Origin: Bacteroidota bacterium
GTDB taxonomy: Bacteria > Bacteroidota > Bacteroidia > Bacteroidales > P3
Reading direction: 5' to 3'
Length of the DNA stretch: 64,000 nt
NCBI GenBank assembly: GCA_017860275.1
Contig: JAFNAQ010000001.1
Coordinates: 248,001-312,000, forward strand
Below are positions 37,485 through 47,807 of the stretch, one piece after another. Position 1 is the stretch's first letter. Each line of letters begins with the position of its first letter. The notes under the pieces are model-generated. The model worked only from the letters and a program-made list of their open reading frames with translations. It was not told the DNA's origin and did not search any database. Both the position numbers and the translations under genes were made by a program.

Positions 37485-38648
37485 ATGAGAATAACGAAAT
37501 TAAGCCGAGAGCTTTTCATCAGAAACAGGCAAAAACTCCAAGAAAGACTTGACGAAAAAACGATAGCAATATTCTATTCTTCAGATGAATATCCACGAAA
37601 TGGAGATCAGATATTCCCTTTTCGCCAAGATTCCAACCTATTTTACCTATCAGGCATAGAGCAGCCTAACACAACGCTAGTCATTGGTAAGAATTTTTGT
37701 AACATTTTTACTAATAAAACCGACCCTCACACAGAGACATGGACTGGGCATATCTTAAGCAAAGAAGAGGTTAAGGCAATATCTGGGATAAAGACAGTGA
37801 GATATGATAGTGCCTTAGACAAGACCTTGGACAATCTTCATACAAATTACAAGCTTATAGGTCAAGAAGATAAAAGACTTATGAATATAATGGCTTCTCT
37901 TAGAGCCATTAAAGAGCCTCAGGAATTAGAAGCCTTAAAGAGGGCGATAGAGATAACGAAGAATACTTATCTTAAAATCAAGGATAGTATCAAGGTGGGC
38001 ATGATGGAGTATGAAATTGAGGCGATGATGATTTACGAGTTCGTGCGACAAGGTACAAAGGGACATAGCTTCTCTCCTATCGTTGCCTCTGGCGAGAACG
38101 CACTATGCCTTCACTACTGTGATAATGATTCTGAGTTAAAGGACAACGAATTAGTTCTTCTTGACTTTGGCTGCGAATATGAGAATTATGCTGCTGACCT
38201 TTCTATGACCCTACCAATAAACGGAGTATTCACCTCAAGACAGCAAGAAGTCTATAATAAGGTATTGGAAATACATAATAAGGTAAAGCAGGAGATGGTC
38301 AAAGGAGCAACAATTAATAAGCTAAACTATATCTGCATTGGGCTTATCAAGGATGCCTGCATAACCTTAGGACTCTTTACAAAAGAAGACCTTGAGGGCG
38401 ATGAACAAATCTATAAACAATACTATCCTCATGGAGTTAGTCACTTCTTAGGTTTAGATGCCCATGATGTTGGAGCAAAAGACCTAGAATTTCTTCCCAA
38501 TATGGTCTTAACCTGCGAACCTGGTCTATATATTAAAGAAGAAAACATAGGAATAAGGATAGAAACGGATGTTCTAATAACGGAAACTCAGCCAATAGAC
38601 CTCTTTGCCTTGGTCTACTCCCAACTTACTCCACAACCAATTTCTTAG
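37485..38648 (+). CDS. pepP: M24 family Xaa-Pro aminopeptidase
   Basis: The 387-aa cytoplasmic enzyme removes N-terminal residues before proline. An N-terminal creatinase-like domain (about 1-135; FPFRQDSNLFYLSGIEQP) precedes the pita-bread domain. The dinuclear metal ligands are present: LLDFGCEYENYAADLS (two Asp), HGVSHFLGLDAHD (His), CEPGLY and RIETD (Glu). Its 3' end overlaps the convergent LRR gene by 23 bp. Confidence 0.92.
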   Translation: MRITKLSRELFIRNRQKLQERLDEKTIAIFYSSDEYPRNGDQIFPFRQDSNLFYLSGIEQPNTTLVIGKNFCNIFTNKTDPHTETWTGHILSKEEVKAISGIKTVRYDSALDKTLDNLHTNYKLIGQEDKRLMNIMASLRAIKEPQELEALKRAIEITKNTYLKIKDSIKVGMMEYEIEAMMIYEFVRQGTKGHSFSPIVASGENALCLHYCDNDSELKDNELVLLDFGCEYENYAADLSMTLPINGVFTSRQQEVYNKVLEIHNKVKQEMVKGATINKLNYICIGLIKDACITLGLFTKEDLEGDEQIYKQYYPHGVSHFLGLDAHDVGAKDLEFLPNMVLTCEPGLYIKEENIGIRIETDVLITETQPIDLFALVYSQLTPQPIS

Positions 38649-40416
38649 AAATACCTATTTCTTTGTTTTGAACTAAGACATTATAAACTCCCTTGGCAAA
38701 ACTCCTAACATCAATATCAAGCTTATTCTCTCCCTTATCAATCATATAATTTCCAATAACCCTACCAGACAAATCCATAACCATAACCTCAGCCTTAGAC
38801 CTTAAACCCTCAATCTCCAACACAGCCTTATCTCTCGCAGGATTAGGATAAATCTTTGTCGAAACACTATTCTCCACTTCATCATCCAAACCAGCAAAAC
38901 ATCTATAATTATAAAGAAATTTCCAATACTGAGCAGCTTTATATAGATTTAATGAGCTACACGGAACAATTACTTTTACTGTAGAAGGGACATTTCTAAA
39001 AGTACTTTCTGATATGCTTGGTGGATTTATTGCTTTGCAAATTATTGAGTCTAAAATACTGCAATCCATAAATGCATAGCTCCCTATTGAACTAACCGAA
39101 CTACCAATTATTATAGAAGTTAGACTAGTACATCTTGTAAACGCTGACGACCCAATTGATTTTACAGAATCACCTATCATCAGAGAAGTTAAACTTGTAC
39201 AAAAGGAAAATGCTGACTTCCCGATTGATGTAACAGAACTCCCTAATGTTATAGATACCAAGCTATCGCAAAGAGCGAATGCAGCATTACCAATCAAAAT
39301 TAATGAGTCCGGCATTATTATTGATTTCAAACCTTTACAGCTATTAAATCCATATTCCAAAATTGACGTCACAGAGGTTGGAATTGCAACGGAGGTTAAA
39401 TTTGTACAATATGCAAATGCCATTTTCCCAATCGAAGTAATGAAGTTTGGAATTGAATACCCTCCATTTCTCCCACATGGGTAACAGACTAAGGTATCAG
39501 CATTTTTATTTAATAAAACTCCTCCAAAAGAAGAATATTTTGTATTTCCCAAATCAACATTTATTGAGTCTAAACTAGTACATCCCACAAATACATCAGA
39601 CTCAATCGAAGTTAACGATGATGAAATCAATATATTAGTTAAACCTTGACAACTAATGAATGCCGATTTTCCGATTGATACAACCGAGTTTGAAATTGCA
39701 TAACTCCCATTTCTTCCACAAGGATAACATAATAATGTATCTGCATTTTTATTGAACAAGACCCCATCTACCGATGAGAATTTTGTATTATTTGGATTTA
39801 CATTTATTGATATTAAACTACTACACGAAGAAAATGCTCTAAGTCCTATTTTTGTAACTGAGCTTGGTATCAAAACAGAAGTCAATCCATTACAAGAATT
39901 AAATGCATATATCCCAATTGACTCAACGTTGCTACCAATTACTAATGAAGTTAATCCATTGCATCCAACAAATGCACCATCTCCAATTGAAATGACTGAA
40001 TTTGGTAATATTACAGAGTCCAAAACAGAACAATTCTGAAATGCATAAACCCCAATCGATCTTAAAGAGTTGGAAAACATTACGGATTTCAAATTTTTAC
40101 AATTCTGAAATGCCCTATCATCAATATAGATTATCGAATCACCTAATACAATAGACGTCAAACCTGTACAGACCTCAAATGCGAAACTTCCAATCCCCGA
40201 AACTGTATAAGTTATTCCGTTATTGTTTACAAAATTTGGAATTGTTATTACCCCTGAATATGCTATATAATTTGGATCAATTTGAGATAAACTTGTCACT
40301 TCAACTCTATTTGAATCAATAATATTATAATATAAACCTCCTGAAGTGAAGTCGTACGCCATTGCCCCTACTGTGCAAAGCGTTGATAGAACAAAAATAA
40401 ATAATAATTTTTTCAT
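38626..40416 (-). CDS. BspA-like LRR surface protein with T9SS sorting domain (4)
   Basis: The 596-aa protein has a signal peptide (LLFIFVLSTLCTVGAMA), about 16 LRR_5 repeats including two DGVLFNKNADTLLCYPCGRNG-type units, a segment with PCSSLNLYKAAQYW and a T9SS type A sorting domain (IYPNPARDKAVLEI ... GRVIGNY ... KKLVVE). Sequence and repeat style differ from the 9.6-17 kb cluster, so it is an older paralogue. A degraded copy of its sorting domain lies 150 bp upstream at 40567-40801. Confidence 0.92.
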   Translation of the reverse strand: MKKLLFIFVLSTLCTVGAMAYDFTSGGLYYNIIDSNRVEVTSLSQIDPNYIAYSGVITIPNFVNNNGITYTVSGIGSFAFEVCTGLTSIVLGDSIIYIDDRAFQNCKNLKSVMFSNSLRSIGVYAFQNCSVLDSVILPNSVISIGDGAFVGCNGLTSLVIGSNVESIGIYAFNSCNGLTSVLIPSSVTKIGLRAFSSCSSLISINVNPNNTKFSSVDGVLFNKNADTLLCYPCGRNGSYAISNSVVSIGKSAFISCQGLTNILISSSLTSIESDVFVGCTSLDSINVDLGNTKYSSFGGVLLNKNADTLVCYPCGRNGGYSIPNFITSIGKMAFAYCTNLTSVAIPTSVTSILEYGFNSCKGLKSIIMPDSLILIGNAAFALCDSLVSITLGSSVTSIGKSAFSFCTSLTSLMIGDSVKSIGSSAFTRCTSLTSIIIGSSVSSIGSYAFMDCSILDSIICKAINPPSISESTFRNVPSTVKVIVPCSSLNLYKAAQYWKFLYNYRCFAGLDDEVENSVSTKIYPNPARDKAVLEIEGLRSKAEVMVMDLSGRVIGNYMIDKGENKLDIDVRSFAKGVYNVLVQNKEIGISKKLVVE

Positions 40417-40454
40417 ACCAAGTTTGTGTAATATTAAAATAACGATTTAGTGTT

Positions 40455-40485
40455 CAAAATTAATATAAAATTCAATATAAAACAA
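40455..40485 (-). promoter_or_regulatory. Promoter of the fourth LRR gene
   Basis: On the minus strand, TTG (40485-40483), a 20-bp spacer and TAATTTTG (40462-40455) fit the Bacteroidetes consensus, about 38 bp before the ATG at 40416. Confidence 0.55.
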
Positions 40486-40566
40486 AAAAATATTTCATAA
40501 TTCCATTCCATACATAAAATCCTCCACGGAATAGCAGAATAACATTATATAGTCAAACTCAAAAAT

Positions 40567-40801
40567 TTACTCCACAACCAATTTCTTAGAAATACTTATT
40601 TCTTTGTTTTGAACTAAGACATTATAAATCCCTTTTGCAAAGTTTCTAACATCAATATTAAACTTATTCTCTCCCTTATCAATCATATAATTTCCAATAA
40701 CCCTACCGGACAAATCCATAACCAGAACCTCAGCCATAGACCTCAAACCCTCAATCTCCAACACAGCCTTATCACTTGAAAGGTTAGGATAAAACTTTGT
40801 A
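40567..40801 (-). pseudogene. Relic of a T9SS sorting domain
   Basis: The frame ending at 40567 encodes about 75 residues nearly identical to the end of the LRR protein at 38626 (GRVIGNYMIDKGENKFNIDV, ending KKLVVE). DNA similarity includes the stop region TTACTCCACAACC. There is no signal peptide or other domain, and the conserved YPNP motif is changed to YPNL. Right of about 40801 the similarity ends. It is probably the leftover of a deleted or partially duplicated T9SS cargo gene. A 91-codon ORF can be read but I do not think it is functional. Confidence 0.8.
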
Positions 40802-40889
40802 TTTGCAAAAAAAACTTCGTAAGAGAGTAATGCCTCATGCAAAAAGTAAGTGTAAACCCAATTCAGAAAAAGTCAGTTTTTTTCTTTAT

Positions 40890-40925
40890 ATTTTTGTTCA
40901 ATTTCTTCGTATTTTGAACAAAAAT
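40890..40925. repeat. 11-bp inverted repeat with TGTTCA cores
   Basis: ATTTTTGTTCA (40890-40900) is the exact complement of TGAACAAAAAT (40915-40925). It corresponds in place to the repeat at 8819-8854 upstream of element A; the TGTTCA core is kept while the flank differs (TTTTT versus TTTAT). Confidence 0.75.
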
Positions 40926-41028
40926 CATCGTTTTGAACATAAAAAACAAGGATTTTTTACTTAATTCTTCTTTTTTTTCTGTTCAATTTGTTCAATTTTG
41001 CCCCATTTTTACCCCTATTTTGGCTAGG

Positions 41029-41308
41029 GGTGGAGATAAATCGCTATCTTTTTACTCAATCTCCACCACTTTATAAATACTGAATATCTGTAACTTATGT
41101 TTTTGTGGTGGAGATGGTGATGAGAAATGCCTATGCGTGTTAGTGATTTTTTGAATATTGAATATTTTATTTTATAGAAAATGTAATTTATGTTCAATTT
41201 ATAACAAGAGCACAATGAAATTCTCTCCACCATCTCCACCACACATACACATCTACCTAATAAACATATCATTACAGGTGGTGGAGATGAAATTAAATTA
41301 TCTCCACC
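41029..41308. repeat. Palindromic element B, motif GGTGGAGAT
   Basis: Forward motifs start at 41029, 41107, 41116 (altered) and 41280; complementary motifs at 41059, 41223, 41232 and 41300. The order F-R-FF-RR-F-R and all start-to-start distances match element A within one base (31/30, 48/48, 107/107, 47/48, 21/20). Non-motif backbone is also shared, e.g. GAGAAATnCTAT after the second pair, TTTTTTGAATATTGAATAT in the centre and CACnATGAAAT before the third pair. The central right arm is decayed here. Confidence 0.85.
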
Positions 41309-41349
41309 ACGATTTTTTTCAGACTAAATCCTCAATTGTATAAAAAAAA

Positions 41350-41366
41350 GGCGAATATTATTCGCC
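41350..41366 (-). terminator. Terminator of the ABC-F gene
   Basis: GGCGAAT (41350-41356) and ATTCGCC (41360-41366) form a tight hairpin; on the minus strand it is followed by eight T residues. Confidence 0.75.
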
Positions 41367-41388
41367 CATACAATTATAAATATCAAAT

Positions 41389-43014
<1,626 letters not shown>

Positions 43015-43215
43015 TTAATTAGCCCATTAATTGATAAAACAAAGTTATTGGATACATATATATTCCAATGCTTTATTTCATTATTTTGAAAATTCTATAA
43101 GGAAACTTGAAAAGAGAAAATCATAACCTAAACTAGCACCTATACCCTAAAATTAAGGTTTGCAAAATTACATCTTATTTATTTTATATGCAAATAAACT
43201 AATTATCAATATTTA

Positions 43216-45036
43216 TTAGCTTATTTCCATCATACAATTCTTGCAATCAAAACTAAGTTTATATCTTCTTCTATTGTCTTGTAAAAATAAATCTCCTTGA
43301 TATTCTGGAGACACATTATCTCTTTTTAGACATTGTCCTAATTGGTAACGAAGACAATGACGTGAACTCATTAGTATAATCTCATCATTTGCCAAAGTCT
43401 TTTCTAATCCATACTCTAGTTTCTTCACCCCATGACGAAGATAAAAAACCTTTGCCTTTTCGTTAGTAATATTTGCTCTATAGTCCAATTCCTCCTCTGG
43501 ATAAGGGTAGTTATTCTTCTCTAAATAAACCTCATCGGCTTCATATTCTTCTTCTCTTTTTGCTAAGAGTTTTTCACAAACCTCTCGTCGAAGAGATTTT
43601 ATTAATGAGGATTGAAAAAAGTATTTCTCCTTTACTTCGTTCTTAAAGCTATCCAGATGAAATAGTGTATTACCTAATGAGTCTATTAGTTTGAGGAGCT
43701 TTTGATCGTAGTCCTCAATATTATTAGCTAATTGTTTTTCTGCCAGAATTGTTTTTTCACACTCTATACCTGTTTCATCAATTGCCTTAAGAGAAAAACC
43801 AGTCTCAGTCTCGGATAGAATCATATTTATTCCTATACTTCTTCTGGAAACATTGGTAATCATTATCTTATTAAAGGCAAAGTCAAGGTTACGATAAACC
43901 TCTGTACCTATCTCTATATTAAGTCTCTTATTAGGAATAATATTAGGGTAATTTACTCCATTGACTAAGAAACCATCTATATCTCCTTCTTTATTGATAT
44001 AACATAACCCATCACCATTCGAAAGCTCGACCTTTGTGTCAAATATAAAACTTGAACTATCAATCTTCTTCACCCTTCCCAAATATTCTCCAAGACTCTT
44101 GGCTGAATTAATATTTCCTATTACTCCTTCTCTACCTTTGAGATAGAACTGAGTAAATCCCCTATTAAAACTCTTCTCTGGCTTAGGAGTGAAATTATAA
44201 TCTATTTTTCCTATTGAGCTTTTTGCGTATTCTCCATTATGTTCAGAAATATAATTGTCTATTTCAAGACGATAGAATGAAGTAATATTCTTTACATAGT
44301 CAATATCTTTTAACCTTCCTTCTATCTTAAAGGATCTAACTCCTGCCTCAATCATTGCAGGTATTAACTCTGATGCATTTAGGTCTTTTGGAGAAAGGAG
44401 GTGTTTATTTCTTATTAGAAACTCTCCCTTGGAATTTAGTAGGTCGTATTTTGAACGACAAGGCTGAGCACAAACCCCTCTATTCCCTGAACGTCCTGTT
44501 ATTGAATGAGAAAGATAACACTGACCACTTAATCCTGCACATATTGCACCATGTACGAAACACTCTAGTTCAATATTTGGTACAGAATTATGTATTTCAC
44601 TTATTTGATCAAGCGATAATTCTCTTGCTAGCACTACTCTTCTAAGTCCTATATTCTTTAAGAAGTCTACCTTTTGCTTTGAAAAATTATGCATCTGAGT
44701 ACTTGCATGAAGAGCAATTGGCGGAATGTCCATCTCTAGTATTCCAAGGTCTTGGATAATTATTGCATCAACTCCTATATTATATAACTGATGAAATAAA
44801 TCTTCTACCTCCATTAACTCTTCATCGAAAAGAAGTGTATTTATTGTAACATATACCTTTGCATTGAATATGTGTGCATAAGATGTCAGTTCTTCAATAT
44901 CTTCCAAACTATTTCCTGCGGCTGTTCTTGCTCCGAATACTGATGCTCCAATATAGACTGCATCGGCTCCAGAGTCAATTGCAGCTTTTCCTATTTCAAG
45001 ATTCTTTGCAGGAGATAGTAGTTCAAGATATTTCAT
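43216..45036 (-). CDS. U32 family protein, RlhA/TrhP-like RNA hydroxylase candidate
   Basis: The 606-aa protein starts MKYLELLSPAKNLEIGKAAIDSGADAVYIG, the U32 TIM-barrel-like N-terminus, and contains the U32 signature (ELECFVHGAICAGLSGQCYLS). It has several Cys in QCYLS, GVCAQPCRS and the C-terminal CKNCMMEIS. Although named peptidases, several U32 members (RlhA, TrhP) hydroxylate cytidine or uridine in rRNA/tRNA using prephenate-dependent chemistry. Which of these it is cannot be settled here. It lies 11 bp downstream of pdxJ. Confidence 0.85.
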   Translation of the reverse strand: MKYLELLSPAKNLEIGKAAIDSGADAVYIGASVFGARTAAGNSLEDIEELTSYAHIFNAKVYVTINTLLFDEELMEVEDLFHQLYNIGVDAIIIQDLGILEMDIPPIALHASTQMHNFSKQKVDFLKNIGLRRVVLARELSLDQISEIHNSVPNIELECFVHGAICAGLSGQCYLSHSITGRSGNRGVCAQPCRSKYDLLNSKGEFLIRNKHLLSPKDLNASELIPAMIEAGVRSFKIEGRLKDIDYVKNITSFYRLEIDNYISEHNGEYAKSSIGKIDYNFTPKPEKSFNRGFTQFYLKGREGVIGNINSAKSLGEYLGRVKKIDSSSFIFDTKVELSNGDGLCYINKEGDIDGFLVNGVNYPNIIPNKRLNIEIGTEVYRNLDFAFNKIMITNVSRRSIGINMILSETETGFSLKAIDETGIECEKTILAEKQLANNIEDYDQKLLKLIDSLGNTLFHLDSFKNEVKEKYFFQSSLIKSLRREVCEKLLAKREEEYEADEVYLEKNNYPYPEEELDYRANITNEKAKVFYLRHGVKKLEYGLEKTLANDEIILMSSRHCLRYQLGQCLKRDNVSPEYQGDLFLQDNRRRYKLSFDCKNCMMEIS

Positions 45037-45047
45037 CTATTTGTTTT

Positions 45048-45758
45048 TTATTTTAAACAACGTTTATATAACTGAATGGTATTTTCTAGCCCGTAGTAAA
45101 GGGCATCGCAGATTAATGCATGACCTATCGACACCTCTAATAGGTTAGAGATTTGTTTGTGGAAGTATTCAAGGTTTTCGAGGCTTAGGTCGTGTCCTGC
45201 ATTTAGACCTAAATCTTGACGCTCAGCCTCTTTTGCTGCTATTACGAATGGCTTTATAGCTTTTTCTCTGTCAAGAGGATAATCTTTTGCATAGCTTTCT
45301 GTATATAGCTCTACTCTATCGGCTCCACACTTCTTTGCTCCTATTATCATCTCTGGCACTGGGTCAACGAATACTGATACCCTACATACTTTTTTAAGTC
45401 TTGTAATTAGAGTTGTTAGATATTCTTCGTGTTTGATTGTATCCCAACCAGCATTAGAGGTTATTGCATCTGGTGCATCTGGCACTAGAGTTACCTGTGT
45501 GGGTTTTATCTCTTCTACTAAACGGATAAAGTCTTCGGTTGGATTTCCCTCAATATTAAACTCTGTGCTTAAAATTGGTTTAAGATCTCTTGCGTCTTGA
45601 TAACGTATATGCCTCTCGTCTGGTCGTGGATGAACTGTTATACCCTCTGCTCCAAAACGTTCAGCATCTATGGCAACTTGTAAGATATTTGGCATATTAC
45701 CTCCTCTTGCATTACGAATTGTTGCAACCTTATTTATGTTTACGCTTAATTTTGTCAT
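45048..45758 (-). CDS. pdxJ: Pyridoxine 5'-phosphate synthase
   Basis: The 236-aa TIM-barrel enzyme makes pyridoxine phosphate from 1-deoxyxylulose 5-phosphate and aminoacetone phosphate. It starts [17 protein letters not shown] and has [19 protein letters not shown] and the [12 protein letters not shown] loop. Length fits. It is first of a two-gene unit with the U32 gene. Confidence 0.95.
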   Translation of the reverse strand: MTKLSVNINKVATIRNARGGNMPNILQVAIDAERFGAEGITVHPRPDERHIRYQDARDLKPILSTEFNIEGNPTEDFIRLVEEIKPTQVTLVPDAPDAITSNAGWDTIKHEEYLTTLITRLKKVCRVSVFVDPVPEMIIGAKKCGADRVELYTESYAKDYPLDREKAIKPFVIAAKEAERQDLGLNAGHDLSLENLEYFHKQISNLLEVSIGHALICDALYYGLENTIQLYKRCLK

Positions 45759-45933
45759 AGTCCTAATAAAAATTATTCTTATTTCTAAGTATATTTATTC
45801 TCCTTGAATGGAGTTTGCAAAAATACGAATTAATTTATCATTCTATCAATCATTCTATACCTCAAGATTCAAATTATAAGCTATCAATAAAGTTAATGTG
45901 CTTGTTTTCCTTTTTTATTATACTTATATATTG

Positions 45934-45941
45934 TATCTTTG
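45934..45941 (+). promoter_or_regulatory. Promoter -7 box of recJ-ettA
   Basis: TATCTTTG fits TAnnTTTG, 66 bp before the recJ ATG. I see no TTG at proper distance. Confidence 0.5.
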
Positions 45942-46007
45942 ACGATTGATTTTTTGGTATTATGGTATACCTTTTCTGTGGAAATTATTTAAAGATTTAT
46001 ATATATT

Positions 46008-47792
46008 ATGGATAAAAGATGGGTGATAAAAAAGCGTGGGGAGAAGAGTTTGGTGGAGCAACTTGCGAAAGATTTAAAGGTTGATGAAACTTGTTCAAGA
46101 CCTGAGGATATTAAGGCATATGAAATTATTGCAAACCTCCTTGTTCAGAGGGGAATTACAAACTACGACGATGCAAAAAAGTTCTTTAGGCCTAATCTAA
46201 AAGACCTTCACGACCCCTTCCTTCTCAACGATATGGAAGAGGCAATTGAGAGAATTATTATCGCCATTAAGGGCGGAGAGAAAATATTAGTTTATGGAGA
46301 TTATGACGTTGATGGCACTTCGGCTGTTGCTTTAGTTTACTCCTATTTAGAGTTATTCTACTCTGAGGTTGATTTTTATATCCCTGATAGATATTCCGAA
46401 GGTTATGGTATTTCTTACCAAGGTATTGACTGGGCTTACGAAAATGGTTTCAAGCTTATAATTGCATTAGATTGTGGAATTAAAGCCATTAACCAAGTAA
46501 ACTATGCACAAGAAAAGGGTATTGATTTTATTATTGGAGACCATCACCTTCCTGGTGAAGAATTACCAAAGGCATGTGCTATCCTTAATCCAAAAAGAGA
46601 AGATTCTACCTACCCCTACAAAGAATTATCTGGTTGCGGTATAGGCTTTAAGCTTATTCATGCACTTAATATAAGAAAGGGATTACCTTTCGAAAAACTT
46701 ATCCCTTATCTTGATTTGGTAGCTATTTCCATTGCTGCCGATATTGTTCCAATAACTGGAGAGAATAGGGTTTTAGCTTTCTATGGTCTAAGGGTTATCA
46801 ATAAACAGCCTCGTCCAGGCTTAGAGGCTATTTTGAAATATAGCAAGGTTCTTCATGTTGAAGAAACCGATACACATAAACTTTATTTTAACCGTCAGCT
46901 TACTATAAGCGACCTTGTATTCTTGGTTGGACCAAGAATAAATGCTGCGGGAAGAATTGAATCAGGAAAAAATTCTGTTGAACTTTTAATATGTAAAAAA
47001 TTAGAAGATGCTGAAAAGATTGCTGAACAAATCAATGTAAATAATGAACAAAGACGAAAGCTAGATAATGAGGCAACGGAACAGGCCTTGAATATGGTTG
47101 CAACTCTTCAAGAATATAAAAATAGTAAGTCGACAGTCGTTTTCCAAGAGGATTGGAATAAGGGCGTTATTGGTATTGTGGCATCTCGTTTGATTGAGAA
47201 ATGTTATAAACCAACTATTGTTTTTACTAAATCTAATGATCTTATTACTGGTTCTGCACGGTCTGTAAAGGACTTTGATATTTATGCTGCGATTGAGTCT
47301 TGCTCTCATCTTTTAGAGCATTTCGGTGGGCATAAATTTGCTGCAGGACTTTCTATGAAAGAAGAAAACCTTAATGAATTTAAGAGCCTATTTGAGAAAA
47401 TGGTAGAAGAAAATATAAGAGACGAGCAATCTATTCCAGAAATAGAGATAGATGAAACCGTTTCTCTGAGTGATATTAGTCCAAAACTATTTAGAATATT
47501 AAAACAATTTGCTCCTTTTGGTCCTGAAAATCATATTCCAATATTTCAATCTCAGGGAGTTGTAGATACAGGAAATGCTAGACCTGTTGGGACAAACCAC
47601 CTTAAGATGTCTGCCATTCATTTAGATGTAAGACACCTCCCCTTTCCTTGTATTGGGTTTGGGCTTAGCGACTATTATAGAGATATTTGCAAAGGAGAAC
47701 CTTTTGATATTTGTTTTCAAATTGACGAAAACGAATGGAATGGGAGGACTTCACTACAATTGAATCTTAAAGACATTAAAATATACAAATAA
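46008..47792 (+). CDS. recJ: Single-strand DNA exonuclease RecJ
   Basis: The 594-aa DHH-family nuclease carries motifs VYGDYDVDGTSA (I), LIIALDCGI (II), IIGDHHLPG (III, DHH), and LDLVAISIAADIVP. The DHHA1 part has HFGGHKFAAGLSM; a C-terminal OB-like domain follows. It degrades 5' single strands in RecF-pathway recombination and repair. Length is normal. ettA follows by 15 bp. Confidence 0.95.
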   Translation: MDKRWVIKKRGEKSLVEQLAKDLKVDETCSRPEDIKAYEIIANLLVQRGITNYDDAKKFFRPNLKDLHDPFLLNDMEEAIERIIIAIKGGEKILVYGDYDVDGTSAVALVYSYLELFYSEVDFYIPDRYSEGYGISYQGIDWAYENGFKLIIALDCGIKAINQVNYAQEKGIDFIIGDHHLPGEELPKACAILNPKREDSTYPYKELSGCGIGFKLIHALNIRKGLPFEKLIPYLDLVAISIAADIVPITGENRVLAFYGLRVINKQPRPGLEAILKYSKVLHVEETDTHKLYFNRQLTISDLVFLVGPRINAAGRIESGKNSVELLICKKLEDAEKIAEQINVNNEQRRKLDNEATEQALNMVATLQEYKNSKSTVVFQEDWNKGVIGIVASRLIEKCYKPTIVFTKSNDLITGSARSVKDFDIYAAIESCSHLLEHFGGHKFAAGLSMKEENLNEFKSLFEKMVEENIRDEQSIPEIEIDETVSLSDISPKLFRILKQFAPFGPENHIPIFQSQGVVDTGNARPVGTNHLKMSAIHLDVRHLPFPCIGFGLSDYYRDICKGEPFDICFQIDENEWNGRTSLQLNLKDIKIYK

Positions 47793-47807
47793 AATTATAG
47801 ATTAATC

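Larger units (their letters stand above)
40843..41388. other. 546-bp gene-free region holding element B
   Basis: No credible ORF. It contains the TGTTCA inverted repeat (40890-40925), TGTTCAATTTGTTCA (40980-40994), palindromic element B (41029-41308) and the terminator of the ABC-F gene (41350-41366). Confidence 0.8.

Noticed and set aside
40567-40842. Functional small gene
   Set aside because: Only a sorting domain is present, no signal peptide, and the YPNP motif is damaged, so a relic is more likely.
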